Of a stretch of DNA of 64,000 nt, positions 45,059 to 55,677 are shown one piece after another. The translations under genes were made by a program, and so were the position numbers. A model generated the notes under the pieces. The model saw only the letters and a program-made list of their open reading frames with translations. It ran no database searches and was not told where the DNA came from. Within the stretch, counting starts at the first letter, position 1, and each line of letters opens with the position of its first letter. This stretch comes from Trema orientale (taxonomy: Eukaryota > Streptophyta > Magnoliopsida > Rosales > Cannabaceae). The stretch spans positions 18,619 through 82,618 of the forward strand of contig JXTC01000464.1 of assembly GCA_002914845.1 (NCBI GenBank). Reading direction: 5' to 3'.

Positions 45059-45894
45059 GGGCTTATTACAAAAATTCAGGCCCAAAGTACCAAAATTTGA
45101 AAAATCCCGGATGGACTGATTTTTTTGAAAAATTCTGTTTGATTTAGAAAAATATCACTTTTTAAAAATATTATTAGAAAAATAATACTTTTAAAAAATA
45201 TTTAGAAAAATATCATTTTTTTCAAAATTGGTATTTTTCAATGGTACTCGAGGTAACCAGTTAGGTTACTTAGAGTAACCAATTCAGTTACTTGAAGTAA
45301 CTGTTCAAGTTACCTCAGGTAACTCGACTAGCTACTTTAAGTATTTCATCAATTAATAAAAAGTGGTATTTTTTTAAATATTTTTGAAAGTGATATTTTT
45401 ATAATTAATTCTGGGATTTTTCAATTTTTTTGAAAATGACCTTAAAAAATCAAATTTTCTCTAAAATTTTGAGAAAATTTGATTTTTTATGGTAATTTTT
45501 CAAAAAAATTGAAAAATCCCGGAATTTAAAATTGTTCTGAAAAATTCTGAATTTAATTATAAAAATACTATTTTTAAAAGTATTTAGAAAAATACCACTT
45601 TTTATTAAATTATGAGATACTTAAGGTAACTAGGCGTGTTACCTGAGGGAACTTGAACAGTTACTTCAAGTAACTGAATCGGTTACTCTAAGTAACCTAA
45701 CTGGTTACCTCGAGTACCATTGAAAAATATCAATTTTAAAGAAAAAATGGTATTGTTCTAAATATTTTTTAAAAGTGTTACTTTTTTTAAAAAGTGATAT
45801 TTTTCTAAATCAAATCGGGATTTTTCAAAAAAATCGGCCCATCCGGGATTTTTCAATTTTTGGTACTTTGGGCCTGGATTTTTGTAAGAAGCCC
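45059..45894. mobile_element. Fold-back element (836 bp), nearly whole-length palindrome
   Basis: The left end GGGCTTATTACAAAAATTCA pairs with the right end (other strand GGGCTTCTTACAAAAATCCA). Pairing continues through GGCCCAAAGTACCAAAA, AAAATCCCGGATGG and a run of TAACCAGTTAGGTTACTTAG-type words to a centre near 45470 (AAATTTTCTC / GAGAAAATTT). Each arm is about 415 bp. Flanks TAAAATTTA (45050-45058) and TAAAAGTTT (45895-45903) match at 7 of 9, suggesting an older 9-bp duplication. There is no coding capacity; a transcript would fold into a long hairpin. Confidence 0.75.
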
Positions 45895-46682
45895 TAAAAG
45901 TTTTGAATGTATGAAGTCCATTAATTGATTCTATGAAAGGGAAAATCCATTAATGGATGATTTTGGAAAAATTCGAGAAAAGGACATGGATAGGACTAAA
46001 TGGGGCCAAATTGTCTTTTTTAAGACTTTCTTTTCTAATAAGTTTTTTTTGGACTGAAAAATGGAGCCCACATGGTATGAAATACGGTAATACCCCTCCT
46101 TTAACCTAACCATTTTCTGACATGACCTTATCAGATTTGACATACCTTCCATACTTCCCCGTAAAACCCTAAACCTCTATTTTCTCTCATTTCTCTCTCC
46201 ATTTCACCATTTTCTCTTTTCTCTCTCCATTTTTTCTATAAAATCAGAAGAAAAAACTCATAAAACCGATTTCAAAAACCACCCAAAAATCACCTCAATT
46301 TAAACTTGAAAATCTCATACCCACTTTCATTAAGATGCTTTTCTCTTTTGTTCAACGAACCTAAAAAAATCCGATAATGGCGAAGACCCGTCGAACTGAA
46401 ACTAAGAAGCCCTCTTAAAAAACTACAGGCATGTCGTCGACTGGAAAGAAGACGAAGGCTCCATCTAACTCTCCGGTGAAGACTCTAGTGCCGAAGCCCA
46501 TTATCCCTAAGCAAAACCGACCAATTTGAAAGGTAAAAATGCGGTAGAAGCTGCATATGAGGAAGCAAAGGCTGGTTTTTCATATTTATGCGAAAATCTT
46601 TATTTTTTGATATTGCATGTTAGGAAAAAAGCTATCCTGACTTCTTCGAATGGACTAAATATTTCAGAAGTTGGTGTTCCAA

Positions 46683-48318
46683 TGGGTCAAGAATATCTTA
46701 ACCTGAGGTCAAAAAGTTCTTGACTCAGGTCAAGTTTCTCTTGATCCAAGTCCAGAAGTTATGGACCCAAGCCAAGTATTTCTTGGCTCTGGTCAAGGGC
46801 TTATTTACTGGAGTTAAGATCTTCTTAGTTCTGACCTGAGCCAAGTACTTCTTGACCATATTTAAAATCTTCTTGACTCTTGTCAAGTGCTTCTTGGCCT
46901 CACGTCAAGAGCTCGGTGACCTTCCAGTCAAGAAGCCCTTGACTATTAGATCAAAAGATTCTTGACCTCCTGTTTATTTGAATTTCTCTGATTGAGGCCA
47001 AGAAGCTCTTGACATCTTGGGTCAAATGCTCCTTGACCTTGGGTCAGAAAGTCCTTGATCTCGGGTCAAGGATTACTTGACCCTGGTTTGAGTCTCAGTT
47101 GACCCTTACTTGATGTTATTGTTTTATTTAAGTTAATGTTTTGCTATTCTTCAGGAGGGACTGTGATATGTTTATCATCAAGTATGCTGAGTTCCTAATG
47201 TCTAACAAGCCAGTTGCATCATAAGCTTACGTGCGAGTTGTATTATCATGGATTGGAGAAATGAGGACTATACCGAAAGTGACTGATAAGAGTGACTCAA
47301 TTTAGGGAAGCAAAGACAATACTTTATTTTGGTTGTGTTTCAGACAATTACTTTTTTTTTTTCTTTTTTTGGTTTATGGTTTCTTTGATTGGTGAACAAT
47401 ATTCAATATTTACTTATACTTTTGGTTTATTCGATCACTATTATTTTGCTAAAAGTCATCTATTCAGTTGATGTTTCGGTGAAATTTAATGCATTTGATA
47501 AAGACATTATTTATTACTCCAGGTCAAGAAAAACTTGACTCCATGTCAGATCTATTTTGACTATAGATCAAGAATATCTTGACTTCAAAGCAAGTATTAC
47601 TTGACCCAAGGTCAAGAATTTCTTGAATTAATAAACACATAAAATTGTATTCAATTTTTAGATTAAAAAGATTAATGGCCCCATTTAAGAAATTCTTGAC
47701 ATGGGGTCAATACATTTTTTTACCTAATTAATGAATTGGAAAATAAAATATAACAAATGTTTTGACCTCAGACAAGAAAATCCTGATACTGGTTTAATAA
47801 GTTTTAATTTATAAATTTAAAAACACAACATATACAACATCGTGACTAAGTTTCATATAATACTTTACAACTCCTATTGAAAATGTTGTTGACTCCAAGT
47901 CAAACATTTTTTTCCTTAAGTCAATATCTTTTTGACCTCCGATCAAGAACATCTTGACCTCAAGTCAATAACTTCTTATCCCTAAGGCAAAAGTTTCTTG
48001 ACCCCAAGTCAGGATCCTCTTATCGCATTCTTGTAGGGTAGTCTATAGAGTCATTAATCGTGCTACATAGTGGAATTAGACTAAGGCATATATGCCTCTC
48101 GTACCCTGAATTGCCATAGCACGAACACTTTTGCTTTACTGAGTCTTCACCAGTTGATTTAATATGATATTGACCAAAGATCAAGATGATGTTGACCTAA
48201 TGTCAAGTTAGTTTTGACCATACGTCAACATCAATTTGACCTACCTCTTCGAAGCAATATAATCTTGACCAAAGGTCAAGTTGATATTGACCTGAGGTCA
48301 AGTTAATCTTGACCTACG
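46683..48318. repeat. Array of TTGACC/GGTCAA (W-box-like) words
   Basis: By eye I count about 45 copies of TTGAC or GTCAA in 1.6 kb, where base composition alone would give only a few. Many sit in a longer partly palindromic phrase such as GGTCAAGAA ... TTCTTGACC, with spacing of roughly 20-35 bp. They occur in both orientations and are diverged, with gaps near 47150-47510 and 48010-48160. TTGAC(C/T) is the core bound by WRKY transcription factors. No reading frame runs through the array. Confidence 0.75.
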
Positions 48319-48775
48319 ACGTTACAACTTGATCTACAATATATTAAAAAGATGATGAATATACTACAACATTGAATTTTTAGCATAATAATGCTCGGAT
48401 CAGTATTATGGTCCTCCTTTAAATATTAATTAATTAATATCAACGATAAAAAACTAATCTTGAACAAAACTTCATTACTTACCTTCAAAATTCAAGCAAC
48501 TCCTCAATATAATCCTCCCATTTTCTAGCTGAGTTTTTTTTTTTTACAAAATAATTAAATAGTTGTTAAGAAACATAGTTGTTAACAAAGGGAGAAAGAG
48601 AGAACTGGAGCGAGAAAGTATGAACTGGAAGAGAGAGAGAGAGAGAGAGAGAAAGTGAAATGAAATGCAATGAAACATAGAAATGGAGAGATTAATCAGG
48701 TTCACGTTTTGAAGCTTTCATGATCCTCTAGAGATGGAAACTAATCATGTGATTTTCAGAGGGAAAATTGAATAA

Positions 48776-48800
48776 GAAGAAGAAGAAGAAGAAGAAGAAG
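48776..48800 (+). repeat. (AAG)n microsatellite inside the MULE-like element
   Basis: About eight GAA/AAG units, next to a GA microsatellite at about 48630-48651. Both lie between the W-box array and the nested hAT element. Confidence 0.7.
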
Positions 48801-48984
48801 AGAGAACGAAAATACAAAAGAAAAAGAGAGAAAAAGGTATCCGATTGGAAAGATAGAGAGAGAATATTATTTAATGCTCCACCTACTAATTTACTTTTGA
48901 CCAAGGGTAGATTTGGAAACCGTTTTCTTTTTCTCTCACCTAGTCATAAGTTTTGATCCTAAAAAAGACATTATATCAACTTAG

Positions 48985-49545
48985 TAGGAATGACAATGGG
49001 GCGGATCGGGGACGGTTTTTTAATTACCATCCCCATCCCCGAAAGCCAATCACAATACCATACCCGCCCCATTAACCATTCTTTTGGATGCGGGTATTAA
49101 CCAATGGATAACGGGGAAAACCGCGGTTACCCATTACCCATTGATAATATTATAATATTGAAAAATTAAGATGAAAATACTAAATCCTTTTCATAACCAA
49201 CAAAATATTAAACACAACAATATACTAATAATTTTTAAACTCTAAAATTTAAATATATAAGTACGTATAACTCTCCAAAATCATTATTTTACCAAAGATA
49301 TAATAATATTGATAGTGTAAAATTAAATAGATATTTATATGTATAATAATTTTTCTATGTAAATATATATATCGGGACGGGTACGGTGCTGATTATACTA
49401 ATACCGTCTCCGCACCATACCCGCATATTAACGGTACGGTTATTCCCCGTCCCGGTCATTTTTCCCGCTTGAGCGGTTTTTTCCCTCCCCATTCGGATCG
49501 GATAACTACGGATACCCGTAACCATGGGTTATATTATCATCCCTA
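48985..49545. mobile_element. Non-autonomous hAT element (561 bp) nested in the MULE
   Basis: A perfect 8-bp duplication CAACTTAG flanks it (48977-48984 and 49546-49553). Ends TAGGAATGACAATGGGGCGG and, on the other strand, TAGGGATGATAATATAACCC are typical plant hAT MITE ends. Subterminal CCGTCCCGG and ACGGGTACGG words are also usual. There is no transposase. It is younger than its MULE host. Confidence 0.85.
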
Positions 49546-49639
49546 CAACTTAGTATTAAAACTGACAAAAGGACCCAAATAGTCCTATCCATGTCCTTTT
49601 CTCGAAAAATTCACTAGACAAAAAATGACTTTGCCGTTC

Positions 49640-49645
49640 TGGGCC
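49640..49645 (+). promoter_or_regulatory. TGGGCC motif (site II / proteasome-type element) of RPT5
   Basis: TGGGCC lies 158 bp before the RPT5 ATG and 36 bp from the MULE end, in the short stretch of original promoter left. TGGGC elements are described in plant proteasome gene promoters. Assignment rests on the motif and position only. Confidence 0.35.
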
Positions 49646-49802
49646 TTCTGGCCCCTATTGCTTTCTTGATGGAAAAGAAACCTTTCGGATTCTTTTTTTT
49701 TTTTTTTCCCTTCTCATTCTCATTCTCATTCTCACTCTCATACTCTCTCTCTGAAATTTCACTGACAAAATTGGGTTAAACTCCCTCCGATTTCAGACAA
49801 AA

Positions 49803-52800
49803 ATGGGGAGCGCTATGGTAGAAGACACCAGCTTCGACGATGACCACTTGGCTAAAATGTCTACCGATGACATAGTCAGGGCCTCTCGTTTATTAGAGAA
49901 CGGGATTCGAACTCAAAAGGTATAACCCCTTCTCTTTATCTCTTCTTCTGTGGTTTCTGTGCTACCTAGGGTTTCTCTAATCCCTTGGTCACCCTAATTT
50001 TTTATTCGATTGTGTATATTCATACATATATATATATATATGCATGTATGATAGGTTTTTTTTTTTTTTTTTTTTTTTATTTTATAATCAAAAAAAAATT
50101 TATCAAAAAAATGTATGATAGGTTTTAAAATATGAGATTGTGTGATTACTTGTGTATTCGTTTCAATGGTTTGTGCATTTTTTTTTTTTTTTAAAAATCT
50201 GAAGGAAGAACTGCAAAGAACCAATTTAGAGCTGGATTCGTATAAGGAGAAGATTAAGGAGAACCAAGAGAAGATTAAGCTCAACAAGCAGTTACCCTAC
50301 CTGGTGGGCAACATTGTTGAGGTACCATTATACTACCCTTGATCTTGGTTTCACTGCTTTTCTTATGTTATTGTTGAGTTTTTATATGAAGTTGTATACT
50401 AGTTTGCTTTGAATTGTATTCTACTTTAATTTAGTTGAATTGTATTGTGATATATATATATATATATGTACATGTCTTTATGTATATAGATTAAAACAAA
50501 GGGCCTCTTTATACCATATAAAGGATCTGTGAGGTTGTAATGAATTTATGTTTTACGGCCAATTCCTGATGTGCTAGTTGTATTCCATTAAGCAATGTGT
50601 ATATATATTTCAATCTGTGGTGTCCTTTTGAAGATATAAATAGTATCTGAAAGATAAGTGGAGTGAAAATATCACAATTATTTTTTTTGGCCCTATTTGA
50701 TAATATATTAGTGTTATAGAGTATTAACAAACTAGTTTAGAAAGGTTTCTTCTGATGACTCACAAGGGAAGCAGTCGTGCCTCATAATTATATTTTTTGA
50801 AGTTCAAGTTTAACTCCATTACATGTATATTTTGGAAAACATAACTCAGAGACGCATTATTAATTGTAAACATAGGATTACCTTATTAACCATTCTTTGA
50901 ATCAAGAGAAATATGGTCATTTAATTATGACTTGTACTTTTGAGTTTATACTATCATTCATGCCTAATCAATGTTTATTAAGGAAGACAAAAGCACCTGT
51001 TAGTGCTCAGTCCAAATTACCATTTCCTTTTTATTTGCAGATATTAGAAATGAATCCGGAAGATGAGGCTGAGGAAGATGGTGCAAACATTGACCTCGAT
51101 TCACAGAGGACAGGAAAGTGTGTTGTTCTGAAAACATCTACCCGCCAGGTAAATAAGTATGGGAGTTTTATGTTCTTGTGTTCAACTGGTTAAGACATAG
51201 AGCCAACTTGACCAGTCAATTACCTGCACTCATGTTATCTGAATTAAACTTTCCCTATTCTAATATTTTTTTGTCTTTTTGTAGTTGGTACTAAATGATG
51301 TTCAGAGATTGTGAAACTTTTCCTTTCCTAATCTTTTTCCTTTCTGTAGTTGATACTAAATGATGTTCAGAGATTGTGAAAATGAATTTCTAATATTCAT
51401 TTGGTAATGCTAAGTGCGACAGTCAATTATTTGAACGCTATTCTGTTTCTTTTTATTTTTATGTTTAGTAATGTTAGAGCATTGTATTTTGAGCACTACT
51501 ACTGCTGAAAAAAAGTAGGAAATCTGTTAATTAATGGTGTTTAGAGTCTCACGAGTCTTGTTATAATTTGTCTTGGTTGCTCTAATGAAAATGCTATCTC
51601 TGTATTTAATCATTGATTGCAGACGATTTTTCTACCGGTTGTTGGGCTTGTCGACCCTGACAATTTAAAACCTGGTGACCTTGTTGGAGTGAACAAGGAT
51701 AGCTACTTGATCTTGGACACTTTGCCATCTGAATACGATTCTCGAGTAAAGGCTATGGAGGTTGATGAAGAACCTAACGAAGACTACAATGACATTGGAG
51801 GGCTAGAAAAGCAGGTAAGCTTTTACGCTTGGGGCTTTAGGCATGCTATTTGGGGTACTCCTGACTTTATGTTCTTTGGTGCCTAATGCTTACTAGTTAC
51901 TTCTTGTACTCAATCTGGTTATTTTTACTCAGATCCAAGAACTAGTTGAGGCAATTGTTTTGCCCATGACGCACAAGGAGCGGTTTCAGAAGTTAGGGGT
52001 CCGTCCGCCCAAAGGGGTTCTCTTATATGGACCTCCTGGTACTGGAAAAACTTTAATGGCTCGTGCTTGTGCTGCGCAGACCAATGCCACTTTTCTGAAA
52101 CTTGCTGGCCCCCAGTTGGTTCAGGTATCGTATATATGGCTATCTTTATTCTTTCTTGAACACCTACTTCAATATATTGTCTTCTTTCATCTGTTTTGTC
52201 TCATGGTTTTATTTGGATTGTTTTACTTTTAACTGGTGTAGATGTTTATCGGAGATGGAGCAAAACTTGTCCGTGATGCTTTTCAGCTTGCAAAGGAGAA
52301 ATCTCCTTGCATTATTTTTATAGATGAAATTGATGCAATTGGGACTAAGCGCTTTGATAGGTAATTTATTTCGCATATTCTTTGAGGTGTTTCATAAGGC
52401 GGTTGAAGTATATGCAATTTTTTAACTTCCTATAACTGTGCTGTGCACAATTAATTCTTCTCTTGTTGTTTGCTACAGTGAAGTGAGTGGAGACAGGGAA
52501 GTGCAACGTACCATGTTGGAATTGCTAAATCAGCTTGATGGTTTCAGCAGCGATGACCGTATCAAGGTATATGTTATTTCTTGTTGCCACTTTTCGTGCA
52601 TTCGGAAACAGTTCAAGACTTCGTTCTTTTTTTGTTGGACTTGATCAGTAACATAATTTATTTATAGTAGCGCCGAATCGATTACCAATAGATAGCTTTC
52701 TGACACTTGAAGGAACAGAGCTGATTTCTAATTTGTCAAATACCATTTTCTTTATGTCATCTAAATCAGGTCATAGCAGCAACAAATCGTGCTGACATTT

Positions 52801-53326
52801 TGGATCCTGCACTGATGCGCTCTGGTCGTTTGGATCGTAAAATTGAGTTTCCACATCCTACTGAGGAAGCAAGGGCTAGAATCTTGCAGGTATATAGCCC
52901 TTTTGATGGTTACCTTTTCAGTTCATTTGTTTTTGTTGTATGCTACATTCTTACTGGAACTCTCTATGATAAATTTTCAGATCCACTCTCGGAAGATGAA
53001 TGTTCATCCGGATGTCAATTTTGAAGAACTAGCTCGATCCACTGATGACTTCAATGGGGCACAACTAAAAGCTGTTTGTGTAGAGGCAGGCATGCTAGCC
53101 CTCCGTCGTGATGCAACTGAGGTACTCTCTTTTTCTTCTCAATAACTTTCTCATTTGATTTTTACACATTTGGATAAATGGTTCCAACAGCTTCCTTGCT
53201 GTTAGGATTATTTGAGTTGCCATGAGAATAACTACGATTCCATTACAGGTGAACCATGAAGACTTTAATGAAGGTATTATTCAAGTCCAGGCGAAGAAGA
53301 AGGCGAGCTTGAACTATTATGCATAA
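49803..53326 (+). CDS. RPT5: 26S proteasome regulatory ATPase subunit RPT5 (6A)
   Basis: Ten exons: 49803-49919, 50205-50321, 51041-51148, 51623-51814, 51933-52124, 52242-52360, 52479-52566, 52770-52889, 52981-53121, 53249-53326; 423 residues, the normal length. The N-terminal coiled coil covers about residues 30-70, the OB-fold follows (about 75-160), then the AAA+ domain with Walker A GPPGTGKT (211-218), Walker B IIFIDEID (266-273), sensor AATNRAD and arginine fingers in [14 protein letters not shown]. The last residues NYYA form the HbYX tail that docks into the 20S alpha ring and opens its gate. RPT5 is one of six ATPases of the base that unfold ubiquitylated substrates in cytosol and nucleus. 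All residues expected for activity are present. The promoter is cut short by the MULE at 49603. Confidence 0.97.
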
Positions 53327-55132
53327 GGTGTTTCCCAGCAGAAGAGTGATTATATGGGCACCCCCTAGTGACATTAGAGCACCCTAACCTATTTAACCCC
53401 ATAAAAGGCGTATATTTTAGTTATTCAAGGATTACATTAGTAACTAAAGTTTAATTTCTGAATGAAATAAAATATAGAAATAAAATAATTTATAGAAGAT
53501 AAGTTTTTGATATATATAATATATTCCCTCAAATATATAATATATAATTATATATAATGAAGTGGCATATGCCCCCTTGCCATAAGGTAGCTCCGCCTTT
53601 GATTATTGTTATTTTTATTATTAGTATTAGTATTATTATTTATTATTTGTTTTTAGGGGGGAAAAAGTGTTTGGTGACTATTTTTTTGTTCGTGAAAGTG
53701 AATATAAGAAAATACTATAACAATACACAATACAAGGACGTTGATATTTTGTATTTACGTAGAAAGTGGAGAAATAGAGGAGATAGAACATGTAGAAAAA
53801 AAAAAAAAAAAGAGAAACGTTGAAATTCAGAGGGAAGCAAGAGAATGTTGAGACAACATAAATATAATACAAGACCAATAAGGTGATAGAAAAGTATACA
53901 CAGTCCTAATTCCCAAAATTGTTGGTTTCAATGAATGATAGTTTTAACGATCAAAATTGGTGGTCTTATTTTTCACACCATAATTTTGAGTTGGCCTTTG
54001 CGTTGTACTACGAATTAGGGAAGGTATTAGGGAAGGTAAGGTCAAGGGTTTGAGTTCTCACATCGTCTTTAGGAGTCCAACTGAATAGGTGTGGCTCTGA
54101 GAAGTGACCCAACATCAGAATCTCATCTGTCTTTTTTTATTACTAAAATAAAAATAAAAAAAAAGAGAAATTTAGGTGGATGATCAAAATTTTAAATTTG
54201 ATTAAGTAGATGTCTATTTTTAAAATTTTATAGCTAAATGTCCAGGTAGATATATTTTTACACTTGGTAGATACACAGATCTACCAATTTTAGTTACTGT
54301 TCTGAAATGCACCGGGTATATAATTTTTTATACTTGGTATATAAAATTTTACACTTGGTATATATGCATATATACCGGACATTTTGCTATAATTTTTGAC
54401 AAAGGGACATTTACTGAAATTAGGCCCCAAATTTGGTCATATTTCTATAAGCCCCTAAAAAAAAAAAGTATTACGCTCTTTTTATTTTTTAGATGATAGT
54501 ACCAAGGATTTTATCTATTATCTCATTTTTTTAATACCACTTGATATGTGTGGAATGTGATTTATTATATTTTAATTGATAAATTAAAATTTATTATTAT
54601 TAATCAATAACATTCATCAATTGAATGCTAGCAAATGATTGTCATATAAGGTGGGCAACTACATGACATATAATGTGGTATTAAAAATGGAAGCATATAA
54701 TGTGGTATTAAAAATGGAAGATAATAAGTGGGATCCCAAGTTTATCTTTTCTTTTCTTTTTTTTTTTTTTTCAAGAAACCCTTCTACTTGAAACAATTAC
54801 TATCGATATGGAAAATTTTGGCATATGAACAAAAGTTTGGCCGAATAAAAGGGGGAAATAAAGGGAATTCCAATTTCCAAGTGACAGGAAAGATATAATT
54901 GCATGTTTCTCACACAACAGTAAGAATTATGAGGCATACTAACATCATATATTGAGGAAGAACAAGAAGAAAACTAGCTAAAATTTTCATGATTTCACGA
55001 CTAATATTCAAAAGTAATTGGCTGGACCTAAGCGAAATTGCCAAGAATAAATGTGGCATATATTGATCAGAAGTTCTTGACTTTGGAATATATCAACCTT
55101 TTGAACCATAAACATGCATAGAAACTATAATT
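53327..55132. other. Intergenic after RPT5, with repeat-like pieces
   Basis: At 53350-53570 the text GGGCACCCCCTAGTGACATT ... GGCATATGCCCCC resembles a decayed relative of the element at 42865-43609. About 53985-54140 has a SINE-like B box (AGGGTTTGAGTTC) but no good A box. About 54150-54460 is rich in TTGGTATATA words and may be a MITE. None has clear ends. Confidence 0.3.
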
Positions 55133-55668
55133 ATACTTGTCAACTCGTTTATTTGCTGGTATCCGATCCGAATGGAACGAGTAATACCTGACTATTCAGG
55201 TAAACAGGGTGGGTACGGGTACTAAATAAAAAACTCGATCCGGGTACATGGCAGGTGCGGGTATAGGAGTACCCACCTTGTGTACCCGACTCGATTAATC
55301 ATATTTATAAAATAAAAAATATATATTAGGTATATATATAATTTATGTAAAATATACATAAATAAATATGTATATATAAAATTAGGTTGTATTATTGACA
55401 TATTATTAATTTTAGTATATGATATTGTCATTAGATTTTTTTCTCTTTAAATTCATATTTCTTTTTATTTTTCAAATTATTCAAATGATATTTTTTAAAA
55501 ATTTTACTAGATATGGGTATCCGCGGGTACCATCTACCCGTGCGGATAATATACGCACCTGTCTCACCAACTTAAACGGGTTAATAGGGAGGATATGGAT
55601 TTGATTTTTCTGGTAAGTACTGGGGTAAGATAGTCATATCCGCCCCGAACCTGACTCGTTGTCGTCTC
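55133..55668. mobile_element. hAT-like MITE rich in GGGTACCCG words (ends provisional)
   Basis: The right end on the other strand reads TAGAGACGACAACGAGTCAG; the left reads TATACTTGTCAACTCGTTTA. Between them are repeated subterminal words such as GGGTACGGGTAC, CGGGTATAGGAGTACCC and GGGTATCCGCGGGTACC, in the style of the nested hAT element at 48985-49545. No target duplication was found. It abuts the truncated end of the TM9SF-like pseudogene. Confidence 0.45.
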
Positions 55669-55677
55669 TAATCATCT

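Larger units (their letters stand above)
45975..49603. mobile_element. MULE-like non-autonomous element (3.6 kb) ending in the RPT5 promoter
   Basis: Ends are perfect 24-bp inverted repeats beginning GAGAAAAGGACATGGATAGG, and a perfect 9-bp duplication GAAAAATTC flanks them (45966-45974 and 49604-49612). Left interior: a CT-rich leader (46180-46260), then a start-like ATGGCGAAGACCCGTCG at 46378 that reads MAKTRRTETKKPS before a stop. Then comes a short open frame (46526-46723), a TTGACC/GGTCAA array (46683-48318) and purine-rich sequence. No transposase is recognised, so it would need help from another MULE. A hAT-type element (48985-49545) is inserted inside; without it the MULE is about 3.06 kb. 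The right end is 200 bp before the RPT5 ATG. Confidence 0.85.

Noticed and set aside
46378-46723. Host gene starting MAKTRRTETKKPS
   Set aside because: Stops follow almost at once and it lies inside MULE borders; treated as element interior, possibly the start of an old element gene.
46683-48318. CRISPR-like or satellite array
   Set aside because: Repeats are short, diverged, in both orientations and irregularly spaced inside a eukaryotic transposon; there is no constant repeat-spacer unit.
53985-54140. Second SINE
   Set aside because: A B-box-like phrase is present, but there is no convincing A box, tail or target duplication.
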